Shown in pieces: positions 1 through 12,800 of a stretch of DNA of 64,000 nt (positions within the stretch are counted from its first letter, which is position 1; every line of letters starts with the position of its first letter). Source of the stretch: Triplophysa rosa (lineage: Eukaryota > Chordata > Actinopteri > Cypriniformes > Nemacheilidae); assembly GCF_024868665.1 (NCBI RefSeq), contig NC_079890.1:8442573-8506572 (forward strand), given 5' to 3'. A program made the translations under genes and the position numbers. The notes below the pieces were generated by a model that made no database searches, was not told where the DNA came from, and saw only the letters and a list, made by a program, of their open reading frames with translations.

Positions 1-690
1 CTGTTATTTACACATGCCATCTATCTGTTCTGCATGTCTGAGGGAATGAACTGCATAGTTTAACGTGCTACACGCGTGATGCTCATGAATTTGTCTGCGT
101 CTGCACTTTATGAGGACATGAACACATGAACTTCATCTCCAGAGTTGCTCTGAGAGTTTATTTTAGAACATTTTACTGAGTGAAGCCAACACACTAAAAA
201 CTAAGCGTCTTCCGACGACCTGCCAAAATAAAAGTCCGGTTAACTCTGTATTTTTATGTGGACAAATATATTACTATTTAATAGTAAAAGAAGAAACTAA
301 AACTAATTTAGATAAACTAAATGCATCATGCATAAGCTGAAGTTAGTTGTTTACCTTTGAAATTACTCTTTCTATTTTTATTAATGTTTCTTATTTATAC
401 ATTTGTATTAGGCCTATATTGCATTGTGAATGTACTATGGCAATGGAATGTACTAAATGGGTTTAGTTTTCACAGATATTAATGTATGCAATTTCTGCAA
501 TAAATGTTAATTTTTCTAAAAAGGAAACAAATTAGTTGTTCATTTTAAGAGACCTGTCTTATTTTCCTCTTGTATATTTAGAGCTCTTTAATAAAGAAAA
601 AGTATTTATTATCCGAATACCCGATTAATCGATGGAAAATCAGTAGAATACTCGATTACTAAAATAATCGATAGCTGCAGCCCTAGTGTA
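1..690. mobile_element. hAT-like transposon end (right terminus near 690)
   Basis: The segment 620-690 (CGATTAATCGATGG ... ATCGATAGCTGCAGCCCTAG) resembles the inverted terminal repeat of fish hAT elements that begin TAGGGCTGCA...CGATTA. The rest of 1-620 is AT-rich and non-coding and may be the interior of the same element. The other end is not recognisable in the window. Confidence 0.4.
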
Positions 691-1208
691 AACGCAGATC
701 GTTTTGACTATGTTGTCATGTAAAACTTTTCAAAAACGCAGAAACTTTTTGTTTTTCATTGTGTGAACAGGGTCATAGTTGCTTTTATAAAGCCTACATA
801 TAGGATATACATCAATCACAGTCCCATTGTTCTGAGAGGCTTTAGTCTAGTGAGATATTGCCCTAGGAGTTCAAAGGTGCCTCGTAAATTGTGGTTCCCC
901 TCAATTAATCTACAGATGCAACAGTTCAAAGAAGTCTTCTCTAAATATTGTTTAACCTCAGTATGGTGGACATACAAGTTTCCTTTTACGTGAGACTTCA
1001 TTTGCGGCTTCCACATTGCGGTTATCATTTTTGGCAATAGGCTTAGGATAGACATTAGTGTTTGTTGTTTCTGGGCTTATGTGTTTTGATTTGTCTACAT
1101 TGTAGTAACATTGCTTGATAATACAATGTCTTGTTTGTAAATATTTAACTTCTACAGCTTTTTTAAACGGAAGAAGAGATGTGTGAGTGGAAAAGCTTTG
1201 TGTGAACA
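691..1208. other. mllt3 intron, nothing recognised
   Basis: AT-rich intronic sequence without recognisable coding potential, repeat ends or RNA motifs. The short open frames here start at GTG or have no family resemblance. Confidence 0.5.
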
Positions 1209-1385
1209 TTAGGGTTGGGTATCGTTTTAATTTTAGCGATTCCGATTCTGTTTATCGAATCTGGTTGTAAGTGATTCTCTATTCCGATTCCAATATTTTT
1301 TGGGGAGAGAGAAAAAATAGCAAATACTAAAAGAAAAAAGTTTTTACCTTTTTTTCTTGCCACATTTAGGCTATAACCAGTAGGC
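1209..1385. mobile_element. hAT-like fragment (AGGGTTGGGTATCG terminus)
   Basis: The start AGGGTTGGGTATCG followed by repeated CGATTCCGATT-type motifs resembles a common fish hAT terminus. It runs only about 170 bp before the 3' end of the adjoining minus-strand LINE, so it is probably truncated. Confidence 0.4.
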
Positions 1386-1389
1386 TGTA

Positions 1390-3330
1390 ACTGTTAACTG
1401 AATAGATAGAATAGAATGAGCTTTATTGGCCAAGTATGTTTCCACATACGAGGAATTTGTTATAGTGACAGAAGCTCCACAGTGCAACAGAAAGACAGCA
1501 ACAGGACAGAACACAGATGATAAAAAAAAATAATAATATACAATAATATAGAAATAGGCAATGTACATAACAGCAAAAACACAATATACAATATAGACAA
1601 TTATGTATGTACAGGTCTGATATGTGCAAATTTGGTGAATAAATAATGTAAAATAGAGTTGTGTGTTCCGCGTTTAATGTCAAGTGTTCATAAGATGGAT
1701 TGCCTGAGGGAAGAAACTGTTCCTGTGTCTGGTCGTTCTGGTCCTCAGTGCTCTGTAGCGTCGACCAGACGGTAACAGTTCAAAAAGGGAGTGTGCTGGG
1801 TGTGAGGGGTCCAGAGTGATTTTACCAGCCCTTTTGCTCATTCTGGATGAGTACAGTTCTTGGAGAGTGGGGATGGTTGTACCAATGATACGCTCAGCAG
1901 TCCGGACTACCCTCCGTAGTCTTCTGAGATCAGATTTGGTAGCTGAGCTGAACCAGACAGTTATAAAAGTGCAGAGGATGGATTCGATGATGGCAGAGTA
2001 GAACTGTTTCAGCAACTCCTGTGGCAGGTTGAACTTCCTCAGCTGGCGAAGGAAGTACAGCCTCTGCTGGGCCTTTTTAACAATAGAGTCAATGTGAGTG
2101 TCCCACTTCAGATCCTGAGAAATTGTGGTGCACAGAAATCTGAATGACTCCACTGCAGTCACAGTGCTGTTCATGATGGTGAGTTTGGGGAGAACAGGGG
2201 GCTTTCTCCTGAAGTCCACGATCATCTCCACAGTTTTAAGTGTGTTAAGATCCAGGTTGTTAAGACTGCACCAGACAGCCAGCTCCTTGACCACCTGTGT
2301 GTAAGCAGACTCGTCACCGTCCTGAATGAGGCCGATCAGTATGGTGTCGTCTGCAAACTTCAGGAGCTTGACAGAGGGGTCTTTAGATGTGCAATCATTT
2401 GTGTAAAGGGAGAAGAGCAGTGGGGAGAGAACACAGCCCTGAGGAGCTCCAGTGCTGATGGTGCAGGTGTTGGATTTGAATTTACCAAGCTTTACTAACT
2501 GCTGCCTGTCTGTCAAGAAGCTGTTGATCAACTGACAGACAGGGGTGGGGACGGAGAGCTGTGCCAGTTTATTCTGAAGGGTGTCCGTGATGATGGTGTT
2601 AAAAGCGGAGCTGAAGTCCACAAACAGGATCCTCGCATAGGTCCCTGGTCTGTCCAGATGCTGAAGGATGAAGTGCAGTCCCATGTTGACAGCATCATCC
2701 ACAGACCTGTTTGCTCTGTAGGCAAACTGCAGGGGGTCCAGTAAGGGACCAGTGATGTCCTTCAGATAGGCCAAAACCAGTCTTTCAAATGATTTCATGG
2801 CCACAGACGTTAGAGCCACAGGTCTGTAGTCATTAAGTCCAGTAATTTTGGGTTTCTTTGGGACTGGGATGATGGTGGAGCATTTGAAGCATGAGGGGAC
2901 TTCGCACAGCTCCAGTGATCTGTTGAAGATCTGTGTGAAGATGGGGGCCAGCTGGTCAGCACATATTTTTAGGCAGGCTGGTGACACACCGTCTGGCCTG
3001 GTGCTTTTGTTCTTTGTGAAGACATGGCACACATCTTCTTCAGTGATCTGAATTGTAGGTGTGGGAGAGAGGGGGGTTGCTTAAGGTGTGAATGGTTGTG
3101 TGGAGAGGTGTTCAGGGCGGGTGTGGGGTGTTTTTTCAAACCGGCAATAAAACTTGTTCAAGTCGTCAGCTAGTTGTTGGTTCTCCAAAGTGCTGGGGAA
3201 TGGTGTCTTGTAACTGGTGATATCTTTCAGACCTTTCCACACTGAAGCAGGATCACTGGAAGAGAATTTGTTCCTTAAGTTGTCAGAATAATTCCTGTGA
3301 AAAAACTGTGACAATTTGTCAAATAATTAA
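1390..3330 (-). mobile_element. 5'-truncated non-LTR retrotransposon (jockey/CR1/L2/Rex1 group)
   Basis: On the minus strand this copy runs from about 3330 down to a 3' tail of TTCTA-type repeats near 1390-1420. The end just before the tail (ACTTGGCCAATAAAGC on the minus strand) recurs on the + strand at 32118-32332. Reverse-transcriptase sequence fills 1680-3314, with one frame change near 3080 (stop at about 3080 between the two reading segments). The endonuclease half is absent, so this is a typical 5'-truncated, dead insertion in an mllt3 intron. The clade is not resolved by eye. Confidence 0.85.
1680..3032 (-). CDS. LINE reverse transcriptase ORF (about 450 codons, partial)
   Basis: The translated frame carries RT landmarks in order: the thumb-proximal [31 protein letters not shown], the A motif ([10 protein letters not shown]), the B motif ([16 protein letters not shown]), the catalytic FADDTILIG (F/YxDD type), and the C-terminal [15 protein letters not shown] and [20 protein letters not shown] regions. 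It is open to its natural-looking C-terminus but lacks the APE endonuclease and a proper start. It is read as a retrotransposon remnant that could still look open to gene predictors. Confidence 0.85.
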   Translation of the reverse strand: MCHVFTKNKSTRPDGVSPACLKICADQLAPIFTQIFNRSLELCEVPSCFKCSTIIPVPKKPKITGLNDYRPVALTSVAMKSFERLVLAYLKDITGPLLDPLQFAYRANRSVDDAVNMGLHFILQHLDRPGTYARILFVDFSSAFNTIITDTLQNKLAQLSVPTPVCQLINSFLTDRQQLVKLGKFKSNTCTISTGAPQGCVLSPLLFSLYTNDCTSKDPSVKLLKFADDTILIGLIQDGDESAYTQVVKELAVWCSLNNLDLNTLKTVEMIVDFRRKPPVLPKLTIMNSTVTAVESFRFLCTTISQDLKWDTHIDSIVKKAQQRLYFLRQLRKFNLPQELLKQFYSAIIESILCTFITVWFSSATKSDLRRLRRVVRTAERIIGTTIPTLQELYSSRMSKRAGKITLDPSHPAHSLFELLPSGRRYRALRTRTTRHRNSFFPQAIHLMNT

Positions 3331-3772
3331 ATAAATAACACTTCCATTAAGGAATAACCAGAAGCAATTACAAACCAAAACTATTTAAGTATAACACAAG
3401 ATCATGGAGATGGCCTCATAAGTAACTGCATTTGGTACATTTTCAGAGCCTGTATTACAACATGTTGAAAAGTGTTGTGACCTTACAGACTGATTTAGAT
3501 GTATATCACAAAACTTTCACATACAACGACAGAAGATAAATGTGAATATAGCTGCACAAATGGAATCGCACTTATAAGGCTACAAACCCAGCTATTTTTT
3601 TATGTTGATAATAGCAAGTGATTGGCAGGTGGTAAAAATGATTGTATGTTAAGGGTTTTCGATCTACTTCTAATGATTGTACATTCTAGGATATTCTACA
3701 TAAACTGCATACATCCCACAGTGACAGTGGTTTTGGCGTTCTTAATTTTCATATCTTTTTCTCCTTCCCTAG
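3331..3772. other. mllt3: mllt3 intron before the first visible exon
   Basis: AT-rich single-copy-looking sequence ending in a polypyrimidine tract and the AG at 3771-3772. No other feature recognised. Confidence 0.5.
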
Positions 3773-3839
3773 TCTGACCAGCCCAGCCCGGCCAGCTCCA
3801 GTTCTAGCTCTGGCTTTGGAAATGGACTTAAGCGTCAAG
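3773..3839 (+). CDS. mllt3: mllt3 exon: serine-rich linker (67 bp)
   Basis: A pyrimidine-rich acceptor (ttctccttccctag) precedes the exon and GTGATT follows it. The reading is [22 protein letters not shown] with one base carried into the next exon, where it completes a Val codon. Confidence 0.88.
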
Positions 3840-6800
3840 GTGATTTTTTTTCCTGGCAATTGCATTTTATGGGTCAGTACCTAAAGAACACTGACATTCA
3901 GATTCCTGAAGCCTTCAAAAAGAAACCTGACCGTACTACATTAATGTTACATTTATTGCAATGCAGAGCTTTGTGAATTACTTGATTCTTATTGGTCAGT
4001 CACTGCATTCTGCAGTCAATTGTTTCTTCAACCCACTGAGCTGCATGTTTTGTTTACTGTTCTGAAAACCATACTTTTGCTAGTTTCTTGCTTTCTCTAA
4101 TTTGTGTTGTTTTCTATTTTCATATTTTTCATTCTGCAGTTGTAAGATGTATGTAATTCAAAAAAATCAAAAACATTAAAGGAATGGTTTTGTATTTATT
4201 TATTTCTTCTTTTATTTAAGTGTTAGGTCCTCTACGTACAGTAATCCCAGATTTGCACTCAGATGAAAATGAAGAGGAATCAGAGGATGACGACGATAAG
4301 AATTTGGACTCTGACATGGAGCGACCACTGCACACGCAAATGACACATCATCATCGCAGGTGAACCTCATTGAAAAACATTGGGCCTGTGATAAAAGTTG
4401 ACCAATTTGTATTATGGAAACCGGCATTACTGCACGATATCCTGTACTGCAACTAAATATCTGTATGATCAATATCTGTGACATAGGGTGAGTTTAAGTG
4501 ATGGCAGTTACAGTGAAAATAGCTCCGCCTCTTCACCACTCCCCCATAATGACCCCCCATCTCCAATGAAGACCAATAATCAGGTAAATTGCAGTGATCA
4601 TCTCAATTTCATTGCTGTAGTTGTGATGGTTCTGTATAATTCTTAAGCTTGAGATGGAAAATGTTACTTGTCATATTTATAGGAAAATAGTTTTTAAGAA
4701 TGACCACTGACCAGTATTACTTCAATTGACCCTTCACTAAGCCCCGCCCTCCTTAGTTACTGTTGCTACACCTGTCAAGCTTTCACGCCTGGCAAGTGTA
4801 TTACAGTATGTATGCACCGGTGTCAGACATTCCCAAGGAGATAATTAGTCATTTTTGGCGAACATGTGAAATATCTGAGAGAGCAAGACGAAAGGGACTG
4901 CAGTGTGCATTCGAGGGATATATCCATGACATAATATGCAACCGATTAGAAAATAATTTAATCAAAATTGAAGCTAAAGCCTATGAATGATAACATTCTC
5001 CCGCTTATATTTTTAGTAGCGCGCCAGCTACTGCTCACACGTCGTGGGTCTAATCTAACGTATGCCTTGGACGACCTGGCAAGAGCCAGAGATGCTGAGC
5101 TGAGCCATACATCATCAACAACACAAACACATTTCTGTCTTGCCTTTAATCATCTTATTTTACGTTCAAATATATGCATTATGAACAAAGAACCTTCATT
5201 ATTTCCAACCAATGATGTGCTGAGTTAGCTAGCTAGCTAACATTAGCGTGCTCTTACCTTGGAGCAAACATAGGCGTTTTTGTTAATCCTGTCGACCTTT
5301 AATGGGACATTCTAAAATGCTTAACGTAAAAAACGCTTAACGTAGCTTAACGTACCTAAACAGCGATAAAGGAAGACCAAGTTCTGTCAAACCTTCCTTG
5401 TACTAAACACTTGCTGCTGTCAAAAGAACGAGCTCTTGGTCTGCGGATAAAGTGAATAATATCACGTTAAGCGTTCTCACCGTAGAAGTCCATTATAAGA
5501 GAAAACAGCTTAACGTGGCTTAGACAAATTTCTGTCATTTTAGTTGTAATTAATACTTCAAAAGCCACCGTGCATTGTGTTGAAAAGTGGCGTAGCCTAC
5601 TCTTTAGTAGCTTTACGCCACGTTAAGCTGTTTCCTTATAATGGACTTCTATGGGGGAGAAAACGCTTAACGTGATATTATTCACTTTATCCACGGACCA
5701 AGAGCTCGTTCTTTTGACAGCAGCAAGTGTTTAATACAAGGAAGGTTTGACAGAAATTTGGTTTTCCTTGATCGCTGTTTAGTTACGTTAAGCGTTGTTC
5801 ACGTTAAGCGTTTTAGAATGTCCCACATTTAGTTGTGAATGAGGCCTTCCACACTGGTCCGTCCACGTCTGGTCCGTCCACGGTATTTCTCCCCTTGGGT
5901 TTTAGGTTTTGGGAAGGGGAAAAATTCCACCACCCCGTCCAAACTTTTAGGATACTGGCTATCAGATTTACACAATCCATACGCACAACGCTTCGGCATG
6001 TTTCCCTCACTCGAAAGCTTGACAGACCTCCCGCGCCTAGTTACGGTTGCTAAACCACGATTGGCCTGTGGCGGTTTTCGGGCGAGGCTTAGCGAAGGGT
6101 CAATTACTAGAATTGCATGAGTAAATCTATACTGTATGTGCACAATATGTTGTTGCCATGTGTTTTGCAGTTTCGATTTGTTATTGAAAGACGTTGATGT
6201 TACTATTAAAAGTTTGTTGTGAAAATGTTGCAGTTACTCGAAGTAAAGAGTCCTATGAAACCGGCAAAGGTGGACAAAAATAAAAACACGGATTGTGACA
6301 AGGTAAGCAGTGTAGTTCTTAGCTCTTCTGTGTTTTGGTTGAACTTTCAGCTCTATGTGTTTGGTTGATCTTTTTGTATTAATTTAGTTTTTGTGTATAA
6401 TGTTACAAAAATATGATGCATACAATGTGTATGAAAACTATTCAGTTCAAATTTGTCTATAGTGCCTTTCACAATTTTCATTTTCAAACAAGTGTTTGTG
6501 TAAATATCAAAACTACATTTAGTTGCAACTGAGATACGATAGAATTTTTCTCTTAAAAGATTTTTACAGAACATTGTTCAGAACATTGTTTGGCATGTCA
6601 TATTTAGGAGCGTGATTTAAAAATCTAAACGTTTCTCTTTTCATTGATAAATATCTTGTACCACAGGCATACTTGGATGAGCTGGTTGAGCTTCACAGAA
6701 GACTTATGGCACTAAGGGAGAGGCACGTATTACAGCAGGTAATAAATGAGGGAACATGTAAGCTTTGTTCCAGTATCTTGGGGCCTACTGCTCAACTGCT

Positions 6801-9800
6801 TTCTTCAGTAAAACAGCATTTGGAACCTCATAAGTGTCTGATTTGGTATGCTTTACATGAGCAAAAACCTTGACAAATTTGTCTGTGCTTAAAATTTGAT
6901 TTAGTTCCTTTAGTTCCTAACAGCATTTTGCTGGTTAGATAGCTGGTTTAAGCTGGTCATGTGCTGGCCAACGGTCTTAAGCAACTAGCTCCTGCTTAGG
7001 ACCAGTTTAAATCAGCTAAGGACCAGCACATTACCAGCTCAAACCAGCTACCATGCTTCAAAACCTAACCAGCATTAAGGGTTGTTTGGTATATTTTTAC
7101 GGTGCTGTAAAAATATATTATTTTCCTTAAACTTTGTTTTTCTTGTGTATATTATTATTAATAATAACACAAAACTATTTATTGATATTTGTTATTGATA
7201 ATTTATGTACTGAGTAATACATGTTTGCTTACAATAGATGTTTCTCTCACATCGTCCACCATCTTAATTTTTTTCACAGATTTGTTTTAATTCTGCGATT
7301 GTTTTCAGCTTGAAGGCTACATGTGATGCTGTATTACAGTTTCCTCAAAACAAGGTGTTATAAAAGACAGCATAATTAGTAAGGATGGGCGATATTATAT
7401 AATTTGCAATATACCAGTAGAAATTCCCCACGATAGGAATTAGTCTTCCCGCGATATAAACGATAAATCCTTGATGACATATTTCTTTGTGAGACCCATT
7501 CACAGCTCATATGCGGAGTGAAAACAGGTATAGCGGAGGGCGGACGTGAAGCTGAGAAAGAGTTTGCACTAAAAGAGGAGCTCTAACTCTCGTGAAGGAT
7601 GGCACTGTATATGCATCAGAGTTAATGTTTAGTTTCACTTTCGTTTTATTTAATTTGTTTGTTAAGCATTTGTTGATAGTTATAATATATAAAACACCAC
7701 AACATTTAGTTTGGCTAAAAGTCTTTATTTAAACATTCGCGTACAGCCCGTTTTGACATGATGTATATGGAGTTTTAGTTAATTTAATTCTTTCTTTACT
7801 ACAACCTTTTGAAGTCGAATGTCACGATTATATTTACAAATATACTGTAGGTATATTTTAGCAGCCTGTTTGATTTGGGGTACGTTTTACTTTTTGATTA
7901 ATGTTTGAGTTTCTGAGGCTCTAGTCTAGACTACATGCAGCTACTATCACTTGTAGCAAAAAAACAGCGGTGGATGGCGTTGTAGTTATATCGTCGTTAT
8001 CGCAGCAAATACCAGAAAACACTGTGATAGAGTTTTAAGGCCATATCGCCCATCCCTAATAATTAGGCAGTGCACTAGATTTTAGAAAAGAGCTGTACAG
8101 TCAGAGAAAACACTGATTCGCAGCAGTTACTGGAAAGAACCTTTGCTTTTGAACTATATTCTGTTAGCACATGGTGACCTTTAGGGTGTAGGCGCTTAAA
8201 AATTTTATGTAGATGTTTGATGAAGCAAAGAGCATGGATGACGCTAGCTGTAAGTGTAGAAACCTGTACATTTAGTAGCCACAGCATTAGCATGTCAATG
8301 ATTATCTGACTTTAATAAATCTAGCTGGTTTCTGCAGGGTTTCTCTCCTCAAGTGCCATATAAATGTTTTGAGGCCCATAATTAAGTTGATTATGTTTTG
8401 CTTTGATAGAATGGAGAGTAATACTTCTCTTATTCTAAGGGTTTGCTGTGCCCCTATCATGGTTAAACTCTGGAACACATCCCAGATGAGATCCAAACGG
8501 TACAAATGTACAACCTAATCAAGCTAATCCTTAAGAGTTTTGTGAAACATTCCACTTTCTTTGCCATAAGATATGGCATTGATTCTGGAATTGGCAAGCT
8601 TTTTGTCATTAAGCGGTCACAAAAAAGTCCTGTTTGGGATGAGTAGGAAACAAACATTTTGATTTTAATATATTGACAAGACAACAACTCTGACAACAGT
8701 CTTTTGACTTCCACCTCATTGTCTAAAAAATTAAAGAATGACAGCACATCCGCATTTTGCTCCAGATAGCGGTACGGGCGTTTAAACAGCTGAGTTCTAT
8801 CTACAATGTCATAACAGGCCTCCGGGTCTCCTTGTGTTTCTGGCCTGTGTTCAGAAGTAATGGAAGAAATTCATTCCATATGTGGCTTTTGCTTTGTAGT
8901 GTGAAATAGATCAGGTTTGGGTCCCATTACTGCACAATTTAATCTGTGTGGCCACTCTACAGCCCCCTCTCTGTAATCACCATTGCAATCCCTTCTGAAC
9001 TAGTGTGGGCTGGAACCAATAACAGGCTGGTTTGCAAACGCATCTTCCTCGTTACAATCAGATACAACGTATCATGCAAAGAGGGGCTCCTTGTTTTCAG
9101 TAGAGCCTTTTTCAATATGCTAAGGTAGAAAAGAACAGGGATGGCAACATATTCAGGAATATTTATTAATTTTTACCAGTGTGGTACTATACTGAGGTCA
9201 ATTTTAGGTATTTACAGTATTTAGCACTTTTTGGGTGTCAGTTTGCCTTACCTTTTGAGAGAAGTAACAATATAAAACTAGATTTCTATTTGTTGCTTGC
9301 CCATGCGAAACTCTACTACAAGATGTTCTAGATGATGACTTGAATATTGCTGTGTGGTTGCTTGGATATTTAGAGAAATTACTAGGTGGTAAGGCGAAAG
9401 AGTCCACTTCCATGTGCTTATTGTACACTCGTCCCTATAAATGCCTCTCTTTCCTCTCAAAAGTCTATGGAATTTTATCCACCAGGCTAAAACTGTGTGT
9501 ACTGTCACTTTTAATATTCTGAGGAATTTAGGGATCATCATGCAGTTGCACAAACCTTGTGCATGCATCACATTTAATGCTTGTACTTAAATTACTATAA
9601 ATCTTAGGGGGGCTTAGCCCTGTAGTTCCTTTGACTTTATATTTATGCATATAACATGCATATAACAGTAGCTTGGTGGGGTAGACTCATTAAGACCGAA
9701 ATAATCATTTGGTTTAAGACAGGTTTCGGTAAGGCAGAGTATATCAAAACTGTTGTCTGTGATCATTTCATTTACAATATCTGCCTTTGAATTTAGTGAT

Positions 9801-12800
9801 CTAATGTTAAGTAACCCACACTTTATGAGTTGGTTTTGCTCGTTTATTACATCAGATTTTTCTCAGACTTTTACCTAAATTATTATTTAGTTATATTATT
9901 CGGGGGACAGATACGGTCTCTATGCATTTAGAAGCAGTAACATTTTTAACAGTTGAGTGGGAGGAACACAGACTATGGTTAAAGTTTTGACTTACCGGTG
10001 GGAGATGTAGTCAAACAGTGCGTAGCGTCTTTGAGATGTTGTCAGACAGAAGATCCACTCCGGTGCTGCTGGGGTGCAGGCCGTCGGAGCGGAAAAGCCT
10101 AGGTCGCTCCCAGAACAGATCAAAATTATTAACAAAAGAGCAGCTTCTGTTCAATACACCATGACATTAACCATTGATTAAGCGCAAATAGTCTACTGAA
10201 CTTTTCATTCCCTCGTCAGTAGGTAGGAATGTACGGTGATCCTCGCCGTGGGCGATGCGTTGCGTACCATCTCGATCAGACTCCTGAAGTCCCTCTTCAG
10301 GATCTCTGACTGCCGCATCCTGACATCATTCACCCCCGTGTGCAGCACGACAGCTCCGATGTTAGCGTCGTCCTTCAGGATCGCAGGTACCTGCGCAGAG
10401 ACACCAAGAACACGAGCTCCAGGAAAACAATGAGTGCGCACCTTACCTTTAGTGGAGGAAGTGCGTACATTTACAGACGATTGAGTCTCCGGTGACCACA
10501 GCGTTGCATTCTGTCTCGCAGAGGGCCGCAAAACGGTTCCTGGTCAGGATCTCAAAGACCGGTGGTGGCAGTTGGGTCATCACTCCGGTCCTGGCTCGTG
10601 CCTTTCGCCGTGGGTGTGCCGGTGCAGGAGTGAAGTTCATTTGGGCTGAACGTGTTCTCGAAGCCTGGGCTCTGTGCAGAGAAACACACGGAGTAGAAGT
10701 GGTAGGAGTATTACAATCGCAATGAAAACTTACCGCGGATTTCTGAGCGTCTGCTTCTCAAGTAAATCCTGGATCTGCTTCTCCACAGCCTCCGATTCCA
10801 ACTGAAGTGCGAACGTTTCCTCATCTGCACTCAGAGGTACAAACACGTCTGAAACATTAGCCATTTAATAATGAGAACAGTGTGTTAAGCAGTAAGCAGG
10901 CTGGTAATGCTAACAGCCTGAGGGCTAATAGCGAATGATCCGATAGAAATAATTTATCAGTGCGTTTAAGGACGATTTTGGTATGGGATATACTTAAGGA
11001 TAAGTTTTACCCTCGGTGAATAACAATTTAAAACACAAGTCTTAAGATATAACAAGAATAAACAATGTATTAAGAATAAATTTGAAAGAGCTCCGGCTCA
11101 AACCACGCGCTCTCAGCAAACAGGAAGTGACGTAATCCCGTAATTCTCCAATTCTCCATATAGTTCAGACAATTCTGTACAAATTCAGGCATGCACACAG
11201 AGCACATCGAGAAAGCAGTTTCATATCCCACACACGCTAACCTTTTTTTAATTCCAGATAAACTCTGTCAACCGTCTTCTCTGTCAGTAACATCTGTGAC
11301 TGTTGACATTTAAGGCAAAACTATAGTCCGGCTGTCCGCATGACGTAATTTTTGTCATCAGGACGTCGCGAGACAGGTTAGTTTTACCCTACTGATGCCG
11401 TGTTGTTGCGACAGTAATCCTGCTCAGTACAAGAGGAAACGCAGGTTCAGACATTTGGTTCGTGCGCTTGGCTGAGGAGCCACTGGCGCGAGGCTACCGT
11501 CTGCGGGATTACGACTGAACACCTCTAAATTGGAATCCCTCCTGAAGGCAGCGATACCGCAGCGCCGCGGGAAGCTCAATAGGCCACGGATAGCCGGGGG
11601 CCCGTCCCCGGCGGAGAGCCTGACGCAATGGGACCGGGGAGAAGCCCTCCCTCTTCCGAAAGAAGCTAGCTAGGCCACGGATAGGACGGGATGCATACAA
11701 CAGTGCATGCGGGAACATTTTTTGAATCAGCCGAGTCCACTCGGTGACGTACTGCGCTGGGACTGTGTGGGTCTGGTCTGGTTGGTCTTGTTTTGTGGTC
11801 GATGTCGGACAACAGAGGAATAAAGTTAATTATGCCATTACTATTTTTCCCTGGTTGTTCCTCAGTTGTCTGTTGTTGATCGCGGAATGGGACCGGGTTG
11901 GACCTGCACGGTTTCGGCGGGTGGGGCTTCCTGGGTCACGGCTCGTGGGCTCTCCCTGTTCTTCGTTGACGTTGCTCGGTGGCTTTGGTCGGGGTCACTG
12001 AGTGCAGCTATGACACGTCAGAGGAGATCTGGCCCTCCCGGCTGAGCCTGGTTTCTCCCGAGTTTTTTTTTTCTCCATTTATTCATCATTGGAGTTTGGG
12101 TTCCTCACCACAGCAGTGCAGTGTTGGCATGCTCACCGGGAGACTGCATTTATATATTTATTCATTTATTTATTAGATATTATTTATTAGAATGATCTTG
12201 CTTGGTCTATAAACACCATGCACTGTGCTGTGTTTTACCTTTCTGTGTTTTTCTTATTTGCTCCTGTAAAGCTGCTTTGGAACAATGCACATTGTGAAAA
12301 GCGCTATATAAATAAAATTGAATTGAATTGAATTGAACTGCGCATGTGTCGAACTCATCTATCCGTGCTTATCCGCGATTGAGTATGCTCAAGAAGCTGT
12401 GTGGACTGCGCTTAGCGTGAAGGTGCTGCACACAACACGATAGAGAGTGACTCCAGCATCAACATGCTGCGTGCAACTCTTCAATGAATTAATCTGTTAA
12501 ATAATAAAATAAAAACATAAGGGGAATCATGAAAAATCGCTTGGTAGCGGCTAGTGTTGATATTGTGGTAGGTCGTCACAAATAAATCAATCTATAATTG
12601 AGAGCTGTTTAGGGGGGCTAAGATGACAGAGGGGGGAGCTGAAGCCCACCTACAAAGGGTCTAGAACCACCCCTGCTATAAATTTGAGTAATAGTAATAG
12701 GGAACTGCAGAGATGAAGTATTTTTGTAATCAAAACCTGGAAGCGAGTTAGCATGTTAGAACTTCTGGTTCCATCGCCCTAAAGTCAATGGGTATTTTGA

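Larger units (their letters stand above)
4727..6103. mobile_element. Degenerate DNA transposon with THAP and YqaJ-like remnants (ISL2EU/IS4EU-like)
   Basis: The left end TGACCCTTCACTAAGCC is the inverted match of the right end GGCTTAGCGAAGGGTCA. Both ends are flanked by AT (4725-4726 and 6104-6105), which fits the 2-bp AT target duplication I associate with ISL2EU elements. Inside, the + strand has a short frame with [13 protein letters not shown] and IKIEAKAYE (like the start of the YqaJ-recombinase protein). The minus strand near 5840-6010 has a THAP zinc-finger start. Oppositely oriented YqaJ and THAP-transposase ORFs also fit ISL2EU. The element is gutted and carries a palindromic insert (5300-5826). 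The superfamily name is inference. Confidence 0.5.

Noticed and set aside
4212..4484. 90-codon minus-strand ORF
   Set aside because: Shadow of an mllt3 exon whose + strand frame has splice sites and clear AF9 similarity.
10205..10640. Host SGNH hydrolase gene
   Set aside because: The esterase blocks are followed on the same strand by a LINE endonuclease start ([15 protein letters not shown]), so this is LINE ORF1.
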